A stretch of DNA of 6,119 nucleotides from Halococcaceae archaeon (GCA_007129135.1 SKWB01000303.1:1-6119); one strand, 5' to 3'. Positions 1-5,337 are shown, numbered from the stretch's first letter. Notes: generated by a model not told the origin, from the letters alone. Made by a program: numbers and translations.

Positions 1-452
1 AGCGCGAACACCGCGACGACGAGGATGATGACGAGGAAGGCGAACCAGAGGAACATGTTCTTCCCACGCTCGCCGATGTACTCGCCGATGATCGAGCCGA
101 TCGAGCGGCCGTCGTGGCGGATGCTCGAGGAGAGCGACATGAAGTCGTGGACCGCGCCGAGCAGCGGGTTGCCGACGGCGACCCAGATGAGCGCCGGGAG
201 CCAGCCCCACGCCACCGCGGCGGTGATCGGACCGACGACGGGTGCGCCGCCGGCGATCGACGAGTAGTGGTGACCGAGGAGGACGGGTTTGGTCGCGGGG
301 ACGTACTCCTGTCCGTCCTCGTACTTGTGCGCGGGGGTCTCGGCCGACTCGTCCAGTTCGACGAAGCCGGCGAGATACCGCCCGTAGCCGATGTATCCGA
401 CCGTGAACAGCGTGAGGATCACTGCTACGATCCAGATTATGCCAGTTGCCAT
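1..452 (-). CDS. cstA: CstA-family carbon starvation transporter, N-terminal part (partial)
   Basis: Read on the minus strand from the ATG at 452, the frame stays open for 150 codons to the left edge, so the 3' part lies outside the window. CstA proteins are polytopic inner-membrane carriers; bacterial members import peptides and pyruvate under carbon limitation. What is visible: a first membrane helix at residues 5-23, a short polar loop, then the family's hallmark stretch at about residues 47-75 (GQEYVPATKP, then GHHYSSIAGGAPVVGP), a second helix at about 78-99, the conserved HDF at 102-104, the HDGRSIG segment at 113-119, and the start of another helix at 133-150. The order and spacing match the CstA N terminus, so the family call is strong; the substrate is inferred only. 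The neighbouring ArsA-like gene ends 104 bp upstream on the same strand, but the strong TATA box between them suggests independent transcription. Confidence 0.93.
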   Translation of the reverse strand, partial: MATGIIWIVAVILTLFTVGYIGYGRYLAGFVELDESAETPAHKYEDGQEYVPATKPVLLGHHYSSIAGGAPVVGPITAAVAWGWLPALIWVAVGNPLLGAVHDFMSLSSSIRHDGRSIGSIIGEYIGERGKNMFLWFAFLVIILVVAVFA

Positions 453-483
453 GTCTGATCCTACCGCCCTCCACGGTTGACCA

Positions 484-491
484 TTATATAA
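484..491 (-). promoter_or_regulatory. TATA box for cstA
   Basis: TTATATAA lies in an AT-rich island (about 482-509) within an otherwise GC-rich region. Its centre is about 35 nt upstream of the cstA ATG at 452, predicting transcription start near 460 and a leader of roughly 8 nt. The box is itself palindromic, but only the cstA side has a gene start. It is the best match to an archaeal TATA box in the window. A purine-rich GGAGGG lies about 17-22 nt upstream of the ATG, which would be upstream of the predicted transcript start and so not a ribosome-binding site. Confidence 0.65.
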
Positions 492-556
492 TGATATCCC
501 GTTAATTTCGGTCTCCGCGGGCGGTTCCCGAGCGGCGTCTGACGGGTGGCGGACGG

Positions 557-1507
557 CTAGCTCTCGGGATCGATCGAGAGTTCCGCGGCGACCTCCTCCA
601 ACACCGAACCCTTCACCTCGTGGGTTCGGCTCTCGATCCGCGCGACGACCGGCGGCGCGAAGGTCCGTTCGATCCGGTCGACCCGGTCGGCCTCGACCGC
701 CACCTTCTCCCGGAGGTAGCGCGCGCCGCGGCCCTCCTCGTGGGGCTCCGGCCCCGGGGTGAGCTTGTTGACGACGACCCCCTCGACCGAGAGCCCGTAC
801 TCCCTGTGGACGTCGATCGAGCGCTCGGTCTCCCGCACCGAGAGCTCGTCAGGCGTACAGACGAGGTAGAAGCGCGCCTCGCGGAGCGCCCGTTCGGCGA
901 ACTCGAATCGCTCCTTTCGCTCGCGGAGGTGGGCGAGGATCGGGTCACCCGCAGCGATCCGCCGTGGCTCCTGTGAGCCGATCGCCGCCATCTCGAACAG
1001 TTCGATCGACTTCTCGCGTTTGTACGCCAGCCGATCGATCCACTTCCCGAGGAGGTCGGGCAGCGCGAGCAGGCGGAGCGTCGACCCCGTCGGCGAGGTA
1101 TCGAAGACCACCCGGTCGTAGCTCTCCTCGCGCATCACGTCGACGAACCGGTCGAACAGCGCCGCCTCGTACGCCCCGGGGGTCCGGTGTGCCATCTCGA
1201 TCTGGAGGTCGATCTCGGCGACCATCGCGGGGCTCACCTGGTCGGCGAGCCGCCGTTTCGTCTCCTGGAGGTGTTCGGTCACCTCCCGTTCCGGGTCGAT
1301 CTCCATCGCGGAGAGCCGGTCGTGGCCGTCGACCGGGGTGGGGTCGTCCGAGAACGCCTGGTCGAAGACGTCGCCGGTGCTGTGAGCCGGATCGGTCGAG
1401 ACGACGAGCGTCTCGACGCCTGCATCGGCCGAGGAGAGCGCGTAGGCGCTCGCGACGGTCGTCTTTCCCACCCCACCCTTCCCGCCGAAGAAGACGAACT
1501 CCGTCAT
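557..1507 (-). CDS. ArsA/Get3 (TRC40)-family P-loop ATPase
   Basis: A 316-aa SIMIBI-class ATPase. Visible motifs: the deviant Walker A GGKGGVGKTT at residues 8-17, with the signature lysine K10; the switch I motif DPAHS at 39-43, whose D39 matches the catalytic Asp of Get3; and the switch II motif DTSPTGSTLRLL at 136-147 (DTAPTGHTLRLL in typical Get3). A helical segment at about 150-210 corresponds to the region that forms the client-binding groove in Get3, and VVNK starts the C-terminal part. Eukaryotic Get3 inserts tail-anchored membrane proteins and ArsA powers arsenite efflux; which of these applies here is not shown. I see only one Cys, in LVCTPDE, so both the zinc CxxC of Get3 and the metal-binding Cys set of ArsA are missing. 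No arsenic gene is nearby. Its ATG directly follows the stop codon of the 123-aa gene upstream (TAGATG), implying co-transcription and translational coupling. Confidence 0.9.
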   Translation of the reverse strand: MTEFVFFGGKGGVGKTTVASAYALSSADAGVETLVVSTDPAHSTGDVFDQAFSDDPTPVDGHDRLSAMEIDPEREVTEHLQETKRRLADQVSPAMVAEIDLQIEMAHRTPGAYEAALFDRFVDVMREESYDRVVFDTSPTGSTLRLLALPDLLGKWIDRLAYKREKSIELFEMAAIGSQEPRRIAAGDPILAHLRERKERFEFAERALREARFYLVCTPDELSVRETERSIDVHREYGLSVEGVVVNKLTPGPEPHEEGRGARYLREKVAVEADRVDRIERTFAPPVVARIESRTHEVKGSVLEEVAAELSIDPES

Positions 1508-1879
1508 CTAGAAGTGATACTGCTGGCCTTTCCGTTCGATCAACGAGGTACGATCCCACATCCGCCGCTGCCAGGCGCGGTACTCGGCTCCCAGATACGG
1601 GAGCAGCTCGGCGGTGTAGTAGGAGATCGGCGAGGGGATCCCGAACGCCTCGGGGAAGCAGGCGAGCATGAACGCGTCCTCCAGGTCCTCGGCCTCGTTC
1701 TCGATCTTCTCGTAGGCCGGGTGGGTGATCATCCCGTGGTAGAGCCCGCGTATCCACTCGTCGGCGGTCTCCCGGTCGACGACGCGCGAGAGGGCCCCGA
1801 GGACCGGTCCCTCGTAGAGCCCCCTGAACCACCGCTCGACCGCCGCACGGTAGCGCTCGATCCGGTCGGCCAGTGTCAT
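1508..1879 (-). CDS. Uncharacterised 123-aa protein coupled to the ArsA/Get3-like ATPase
   Basis: I do not recognise a named family. The protein has no signal peptide or membrane helix and appears mostly alpha-helical: a charged amphipathic helix at residues 2-19, a second region at about 26-48, an acidic stretch IENEAEDLEDAF at 59-70, then an aromatic- and proline-rich segment (FPEAFGIPSPISYY, 75-88) and a basic, Trp-rich C terminus (EYRAWQRRMWDR, 99-110) ending in QQYHF. An in-frame TGA three codons upstream of the ATG at 1879 fixes this as the most upstream start. The stop codon is immediately followed by the ATG of the ATPase gene, so the two are almost certainly one operon. It is probably a soluble protein acting with that ATPase, as partner, adaptor or regulator; this is inference from gene order. 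Coding potential is supported by the coupling, the GC-rich third positions and the protein-like composition. Confidence 0.8.
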   Translation of the reverse strand: MTLADRIERYRAAVERWFRGLYEGPVLGALSRVVDRETADEWIRGLYHGMITHPAYEKIENEAEDLEDAFMLACFPEAFGIPSPISYYTAELLPYLGAEYRAWQRRMWDRTSLIERKGQQYHF

Positions 1880-1903
1880 ACCTCCTCAACTAGGGGTCCG
1901 GGC

Positions 1904-1907
1904 AAAA
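1904..1907 (-). promoter_or_regulatory. TATA-like box for the 123-aa gene/ATPase operon
   Basis: On the minus strand GGTTTTGCC is centred about 26-27 nt upstream of the ATG at 1879, the spacing expected for a leaderless transcript. It is a weak TATA match, called mainly because the same spacing recurs at the other starts in the window. The GGAGGT that directly touches the ATG has no spacer and cannot act as a normal Shine-Dalgarno site. Confidence 0.4.
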
Positions 1908-1918
1908 CCGTGTCGGAG

Positions 1919-1924
1919 TTAAGT
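1919..1924 (+). promoter_or_regulatory. TATA-like box for the COG0523 GTPase gene
   Basis: TTAAGT is centred about 28 nt upstream of the ATG at 1949, consistent with a leaderless transcript starting at or next to the initiator codon. It lies about 12 bp from the opposing box of the divergent operon, so both promoters share a 69-bp intergenic region. The spacing also argues against the in-frame GTG at 1928 as the start. Confidence 0.45.
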
Positions 1925-1948
1925 GGTGTGCGACCAGAGGTATCGGAG

Positions 1949-3157
1949 ATGGTGGAGGATCCGATCCCGGTGACGGTGCTCTCCGGTGCGCTCGGCGCGG
2001 GGAAGACGACGCTGCTCAACCACCTGCTCGAGAACGCCGACCGGAGGCTCGCAGTGCTCGTCAACGACCTGGGAGCGCTCAACGTCGACGCCTCGCTCGT
2101 CGCGGAAGGGGCGACGCTCGGCGGGGAGGGCGGCGGTGTCGCACAGTTAGAGAACGGCTGCATCTGCTGCGAGCGCCGCGACGACCTGGAGACGGAGGTC
2201 GTCCGCCTCGCGCGGAGCCGCGAGTTCGACCACCTCGTCGTGGAGTCCTCGGGTATCTCCGAACCCGCACCCGTGGCACGGACGTTCGTCAGCGGACCGG
2301 CCGCGGCGGCCTACGACCTCGACACGCTCGTCACGGTCCTCGACGGCGAGTCGTTCCTGTCCCTGCTCGACGGCGACGCGCTCGAACGGGTCGAGACCGA
2401 CGACGGGCCGCGACCGCTCTCCGACCTCGTCGTCGAGGGGATCGAGTGCTGTGACGTCCTCCTCGTGAACAAGTGTGACCTGCTCGACGAGGGCGACCGG
2501 CGGAGGGTCGTCGAGACGGTGCGGGAGCTCCAGCCGCGGGCACGGCTCCTCGAGACGGAGTTCTCCAGGGTGGCCCCCGAGGAGGTGCTGGAAACGGGAC
2601 GGTTCGACCCCGAGGCGATGGCGGGGATGACCGCCTGGCGGCGAGTACACGACGGCGAGCAGGACCACGACGACGATCACGGCCACACCCACCCCGAAGA
2701 GCGCTACGGCGTGACCTCGTTCGTCTATCGCAGCCGTGAGCCGTTCGACCCCGGACGCTTCGCGGCGTTCCTCGGAGACCTCCCGCGGACGGTGATCAGG
2801 ACGAAGGGGACCTGCTGGGTCGCCGGCCGTGACGGGGTCGCGCTGCTCGTGAGCGGCGTCGGTCCCCGCACCCGCGTGGAGGCGACGGAGGAGTGGATCG
2901 CGGCCAGACACGAGGTCGAACGCGAGCTCTACAGGGAGAACCACCCGGAGATACCGTGGGACGAGGAGGTGGGCGACCGGCGGACCGAGCTGGTCGTGAT
3001 CGGCCGCGAGATGGACGAAGAGCGGGTGCGGGAGGCGCTCGACGCGTGTCTCACCGATGGCGGGGCGGAACAGGGCACGGACGAGTTCCCGAGCGAACTC
3101 GGGGATGTCGTCGAGTTCACCAGCGGAGCAGCGGGAGGACGAGGCCGACCGAGATGA
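1949..3157 (+). CDS. COG0523/CobW-family (G3E) GTPase, putative metallochaperone
   Basis: A 402-aa G3E GTPase. N-terminal GTPase domain: Walker A GALGAGKT at residues 13-20 (GFLGAGKT is more usual), the family's metal-binding motif CICC at 71-74 within NGCICC, a Walker B-region motif VVESSGISEP at 97-106, and the guanine-specificity motif NKCD at 174-177. A His/Asp-rich linker follows at 234-248 (His 234, 240, 244, 246, 248), a typical metal-binding insert of this family. The C-terminal CobW_C domain runs from about 252, with the conserved GDRRTELVVIG and a closing ALDACL. Relatives deliver Zn or Co to client enzymes or assist cobalamin synthesis; the metal and client here are unknown, and no zur-like or cob gene is visible. 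The open frame extends far upstream antisense to the ATPase gene; the ATG at 1949 is chosen because the GTPase domain begins there and a TATA-like box sits about 28 nt upstream. The basic tail RGRPR overlaps the convergent gene by 41 nt. Confidence 0.93.
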   Translation: MVEDPIPVTVLSGALGAGKTTLLNHLLENADRRLAVLVNDLGALNVDASLVAEGATLGGEGGGVAQLENGCICCERRDDLETEVVRLARSREFDHLVVESSGISEPAPVARTFVSGPAAAAYDLDTLVTVLDGESFLSLLDGDALERVETDDGPRPLSDLVVEGIECCDVLLVNKCDLLDEGDRRRVVETVRELQPRARLLETEFSRVAPEEVLETGRFDPEAMAGMTAWRRVHDGEQDHDDDHGHTHPEERYGVTSFVYRSREPFDPGRFAAFLGDLPRTVIRTKGTCWVAGRDGVALLVSGVGPRTRVEATEEWIAARHEVERELYRENHPEIPWDEEVGDRRTELVVIGREMDEERVREALDACLTDGGAEQGTDEFPSELGDVVEFTSGAAGGRGRPR

Positions 3158-3437
3158 CCGCGAGGGCGAGCGCGCCGTAGAGCAGGCGCTCGAACCGGGC
3201 GCTCGCGGGAACCGCCGCGCTGTGGTCGGGTCGGTACGTCCAGACGAAACGGGAGTAGGCGAGGGCGGCGGTGACCGAGAACGCGATGGTCGTCAGGGCC
3301 ACCGCCAGTTCGAACGAGGTGCCGAGTGCGACGAAGTACGGCGGGCCGAACGCGTAGAGCGCACCGAAGGCGAGGCCGGCCGCCACGCAGACCGGAACCG
3401 GGTCGACCGGCTCCCCCCACCGGTTTCTGAGTCGCAT
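3117..3437 (-). CDS. Small membrane protein, 106 aa, unknown function
   Basis: Not recognised. The ATG at 3437 gives a 106-aa protein with a short basic N terminus (MRLRNRW) and about three hydrophobic segments: residues 14-38, 42-62 and 85-104. A polar loop, FVWTYRPDHSAAVPASARFER (about 64-84), separates the last two. The frame is open further upstream, but that part is antisense to the 61-aa gene and not hydrophobic. A TATA-like box 26-27 nt upstream of the ATG supports this start. It is convergent with the COG0523 gene, overlapping its last 41 nt, and divergent from the 61-aa membrane protein gene. The hydrophobic pattern and promoter spacing support a real gene; no function is proposed. 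Confidence 0.75.
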   Translation of the reverse strand: MRLRNRWGEPVDPVPVCVAAGLAFGALYAFGPPYFVALGTSFELAVALTTIAFSVTAALAYSRFVWTYRPDHSAAVPASARFERLLYGALALAVISVGLVLPLLRW

Positions 3438-3460
3438 ATGAGCTCCACGGTAGCACGGGC

Positions 3461-3466
3461 CATAAC
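3461..3466 (-). promoter_or_regulatory. TATA-like box for the 106-aa membrane protein gene
   Basis: GTTATG on the minus strand is centred about 26-27 nt upstream of the ATG at 3437, predicting a leaderless transcript. It shares an 81-bp divergent intergenic region with the 61-aa gene. Confidence 0.45.
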
Positions 3467-3489
3467 GGTTTCCGGCGTCGCCGGCAGAG

Positions 3490-3495
3490 CTAAGC
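3490..3495 (+). promoter_or_regulatory. Weak TATA-like box for the 61-aa membrane protein gene
   Basis: CTAAGC is centred about 26-27 nt upstream of the ATG at 3519. The match to a haloarchaeal TATA box is poor; it is listed because its position fits the leaderless pattern of the neighbouring genes. Confidence 0.3.
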
Positions 3496-3518
3496 GGGTC
3501 GGTACGAACCCCCGGAGC

Positions 3519-3704
3519 ATGGCCGAGACGAAGCCACAGGGCGACCCCCGGGTGCTGGTCGTGCTGAACGTCGTGCTCTCGTCGCTCTTCGTCTGGACGG
3601 TGCTCACGCTGGCCGAGTTCGGCGGGGCGATCGCCTTCACCTGGGAACTGTTCGCGTTGCTCACCACCGGTCTCGTGATCGTGACCCACCTCGTGATCAA
3701 CTGA
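3519..3704 (+). CDS. Small two-helix membrane protein, 61 aa, unknown function
   Basis: Not recognised by name. From the ATG at 3519 it encodes 61 residues: a short polar N terminus (MAETKPQGDPR), a hydrophobic helix at about 12-32, a brief turn (EFGG, 33-36) and a second helix at about 37-60, ending in HLVIN. This is a helical hairpin spanning the membrane twice. The upstream continuation of the frame is antisense to the 106-aa gene and strongly charged, so it is not part of the protein. Divergent pairing with another small membrane protein hints at a shared envelope role, but this is only context. Coding is likely because the hydrophobic pattern begins and ends cleanly with this start and stop. 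Confidence 0.7.
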   Translation: MAETKPQGDPRVLVVLNVVLSSLFVWTVLTLAEFGGAIAFTWELFALLTTGLVIVTHLVIN

Positions 3705-3708
3705 CCTC

Positions 3709-3743
3709 GTCCCCGGAAATCGGTCCTCGGGGACGCCGTCCCC
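3709..3743. other. Overlapping inverted repeats in a convergent intergenic gap
   Basis: GTCCCCG (3709-3715), CGGGGAC (3728-3734) and GTCCCC (3738-3743) form two mutually exclusive hairpins: first with second (12-nt loop) or second with third (3-nt loop GCC). They start 5 nt after the stop of the 61-aa gene, inside the 116-bp gap before the convergent SRPBCC gene. They could help end transcription from the plus strand. No oligo-T run follows, and short GC-rich repeats arise easily at this base composition. Confidence 0.3.
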
Positions 3744-3820
3744 GGTGACGACGCCGCTCACCGTCGAGAGAGCGCTCTGCCGCCTCGTCCACGGGCCGCT
3801 CGGCGTGACGGACGCCGCCG

Positions 3821-4237
3821 TCACCCGTCGGTGAGCGCTTCCTCGAGGCCGTCGAGACAGCGTTCGAGTTCGGCCTCGCGCTTCCAGGCGGCGATCCGGT
3901 CGGTGAGCGGTCTCGGGAAGAGTCCGAGCGAGACCGACGAGTGCATCGAGACACGCACGCCCTCGTTCTCCGCGCGGTACCTGATCGTCGTCTCCATCGC
4001 CTCGAACGGACCCGTCTCACCCTCCTGGTAGTAGCGGTAGCCGTCCTCGCGCTCCTCGAAGAAGAGGCTCATCTCCAGGCCCTTCGCACCGGCGATCACG
4101 CGGGTCCCCCCGTCGACCGCGGCGGTCTCGAGTACCGAAAAGGTGTCCTCGCACTCGACGATCCGTTCCGGGTCGAGGACGCGCTCGACCCCCGGGATCG
4201 TCGTCCGGAGGAACCGGGAGGCTTCGACCTCGCGCAT
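3821..4237 (-). CDS. Probable SRPBCC (START/Bet v1-like) fold protein, 138 aa
   Basis: The sequence follows the helix-grip order of SRPBCC proteins: a first strand (residues 2-10, REVEASRFL), a short helical pair containing IPGVERVLDPERIVECE (14-30), then alternating strands at about 32-39, 44-52, 55-61, 65-72, 75-89 and 92-106, and a long amphipathic C-terminal helix at about 110-136 (RIAAWKREAELERCLDGLEEAL). The family binds hydrophobic ligands in the cavity under the final helix; members include polyketide cyclases, CoxG-like proteins and lipid carriers. The ligand here cannot be told. An in-frame upstream ATG at 4399 would overlap upp; the ATG at 4237 is preferred because the fold begins there and a TATA-like box lies 26-27 nt upstream. 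It is divergent from upp, with a shared 76-bp intergenic region. The assignment rests on the inferred secondary structure, not a signature motif. Confidence 0.75.
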   Translation of the reverse strand: MREVEASRFLRTTIPGVERVLDPERIVECEDTFSVLETAAVDGGTRVIAGAKGLEMSLFFEEREDGYRYYQEGETGPFEAMETTIRYRAENEGVRVSMHSSVSLGLFPRPLTDRIAAWKREAELERCLDGLEEALTDG

Positions 4238-4260
4238 GGCTCGAAGAGGCACGAGGGGGC

Positions 4261-4266
4261 GATAAG
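4261..4266 (-). promoter_or_regulatory. TATA-like box for the SRPBCC gene
   Basis: CTTATC on the minus strand (within GGGCTTATCGCC) is centred 26-27 nt upstream of the ATG at 4237, the spacing expected for a leaderless transcript. It lies back to back with the upp TATA box, 17 bp away. Confidence 0.5.
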
Positions 4267-4283
4267 CCCACGGATCGGGTGTC

Positions 4284-4289
4284 TTTATG
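4284..4289 (+). promoter_or_regulatory. TATA box for upp
   Basis: TTTATG, inside GTCTTTATGCC, is centred 27-28 nt upstream of the upp ATG at 4314, so the mRNA should begin at or within a nucleotide or two of the start codon. The ATG inside this box (4287-4289) is in frame with upp but would be upstream of the transcript start. Confidence 0.6.
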
Positions 4290-4313
4290 CCCCCGTCGGA
4301 CGCGCACACGTGT

Positions 4314-4988
4314 ATGCCGATCGAAGACCGCGACAGCGCGTCGCTGCTCACCCACGCGCTCGCGCGTGACACCCTCTCGCGGCTCAGGGACGCGAACACG
4401 GAACAGGTCGAGTTCAGGAAGGGGCTCGTGAAACTCGGACGGATCTGTGGCTACGAGATCATCGACGGTCGGATGGACACCGAGTACGTCTCGATCGAGA
4501 CGCCGCTCGCGGAGACGATGGGCGAGCGCGTCACCGGCCTGGAGGACGTCGTGATCGTGAACGTCCTGCGCGCGGCGACGCCGTTCGTCGAGGGGCTGTT
4601 GAAGGCGTTTCCGCGGGCGAAACAGGGCGTCATCTCGGCGGGTCGCGACGAGGAAGCGGGGATGAGAGAGGGAGCGTTCCCGATAACGATCGACTACGTG
4701 AAACTGCCGGAGATCAGGGAGCAGGACACGGTGATCGTCGCCGACCCGATGCTCGCGACCGGGAGCACGATGTGTGCGGTACTGGACGAGGTGCTCGCCG
4801 ATGGTCCGAGCCCCGAGAACCTGTACGTCCTCTCGGCGGTGAGCGCCCCGGACGGCCTGCTCCGGGTCGCGGACGAGTACCCCGAGGCCGACCTGCTCAC
4901 GGTCGCCATCGACGACCGACTCGACGAGAACGGCTACATCGTCCCGGGACTGGGCGACGCTGGCGACCGGGCGTTCCGGACGAACTGA
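4314..4988 (+). CDS. upp: Uracil phosphoribosyltransferase
   Basis: Catalyses uracil + PRPP to UMP + diphosphate in cytoplasmic pyrimidine salvage. The 224-aa product shows the family's hallmarks: [20 protein letters not shown] N-terminal helix region at 35-50, [10 protein letters not shown] at 61-70, the conserved [13 protein letters not shown] at 84-96, the PRPP-binding loop [11 protein letters not shown] at 142-152, and the uracil-binding C-terminal segment [13 protein letters not shown] at 207-219. Ser in place of the second Gly of bacterial ATGGT loops also occurs in archaeal enzymes, so the loop looks functional. The length fits the family. The start at 4314 (MPIEDRD) is chosen over the in-frame ATG at 4287 because the latter lies inside the TATA box. 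The gene appears monocistronic and divergent from the SRPBCC gene. Nothing in the sequence shows a dedicated regulator. Confidence 0.97.
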   Translation: MPIEDRDSASLLTHALARDTLSRLRDANTEQVEFRKGLVKLGRICGYEIIDGRMDTEYVSIETPLAETMGERVTGLEDVVIVNVLRAATPFVEGLLKAFPRAKQGVISAGRDEEAGMREGAFPITIDYVKLPEIREQDTVIVADPMLATGSTMCAVLDEVLADGPSPENLYVLSAVSAPDGLLRVADEYPEADLLTVAIDDRLDENGYIVPGLGDAGDRAFRTN

Positions 4989-5003
4989 GCGGGTATCCCC
5001 CCT

Positions 5004-5018
5004 GTTTCCGATCGAAAC
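5004..5018 (+). terminator. Possible hairpin downstream of upp
   Basis: GTTTC and GAAAC flank CGATC, giving a five-bp stem 15 nt after the upp stop. The following sequence has no T run. It lies in the 130-bp convergent gap between upp and the 64-aa gene, which otherwise holds no open frame that looks coding. The evidence for termination is weak. Confidence 0.25.
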
Positions 5019-5118
5019 CGACAGACCCCGATCCGTTCGTGCTCCACCCGTGACTCGTGAACCCGACCCACGGAGACCTCCCCAACACTCGTGAGCCATC
5101 GAGACGCGCGTTCCGTGA

Positions 5119-5313
5119 CTACCGTTCTCCCTCGAGCACCCGAACCCGTCGTTCGAGCGACGTGATCCGCTCTTCGTACGCCCGCTTGCCGTCGAGGAAG
5201 TCGTAGACGGCGACGATGAGGAGCACGGGGATCACGAGGTAGAGACCGAAGCGCGTGAACGCGATCAGTAACTCGGGGAGGCCGGGGACACCGGGACCGA
5301 ACAGGGGGAGCAT
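5119..5313 (-). CDS. 64-aa membrane protein with TatA-like N terminus and coiled-coil tail
   Basis: Unnamed small protein. From the ATG at 5313 it begins MLPLFGPGVPGLPELLI; the Gly-x-Pro-Glu-Leu element (11-15) resembles the start of TatA proteins, where it precedes the membrane helix. A hydrophobic segment runs from about 15 to 37, with Arg21 near its start, followed by DFLDGKRAYEERITSLERRVRVLEGER (38-64), a charged heptad-like helix. The FGxxKLP hinge expected of a true TatA is missing, and the tail is short, so I call it TatA-like in motif only. An in-frame ATG at 5340 would add nine residues (MTGSRTTPE), but that ATG is part of a TATA-like TTTATG box exactly 27 nt upstream, so 5313 is the likelier start. 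It follows the S9 peptidase gene on the same strand, 50 bp away, but probably has its own promoter. Confidence 0.72.
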   Translation of the reverse strand: MLPLFGPGVPGLPELLIAFTRFGLYLVIPVLLIVAVYDFLDGKRAYEERITSLERRVRVLEGER

Positions 5314-5337
5314 CTCCGGGGTCGTCCTGCTACCGGT

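Noticed and set aside
25..458. Plus-strand open frames at the left edge
   Set aside because: They are antisense to the cstA fragment, whose motifs are unambiguous.
1880..1885. GGAGGT as a Shine-Dalgarno site for the 123-aa gene
   Set aside because: It touches the ATG with no spacer, and the TATA-like spacing predicts a leaderless mRNA that would not contain it.
945..1889. Open frame of 314 codons on the minus strand
   Set aside because: It overlaps the ATPase and 123-aa genes in another frame and encodes an Arg/Gly/Pro-rich, low-complexity product typical of GC-rich shadow frames.
1187..1948. Long in-frame extension of the COG0523 frame upstream of 1949
   Set aside because: It is antisense to the ATPase operon, lacks family similarity, and precedes both the conserved GTPase start and the TATA-like box; it is a by-product of high GC and few stops.
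2147..2944. Open frame of 265 codons antisense to the COG0523 gene
   Set aside because: It mirrors a gene with clear G1-G4 type motifs and has no recognisable domain of its own.
4017..5099. Open frame of 360 codons antisense to upp
   Set aside because: It covers upp and the SRPBCC gene in the wrong frame; its composition is Arg/Asp/Val-rich without a hydrophobic core or motif.
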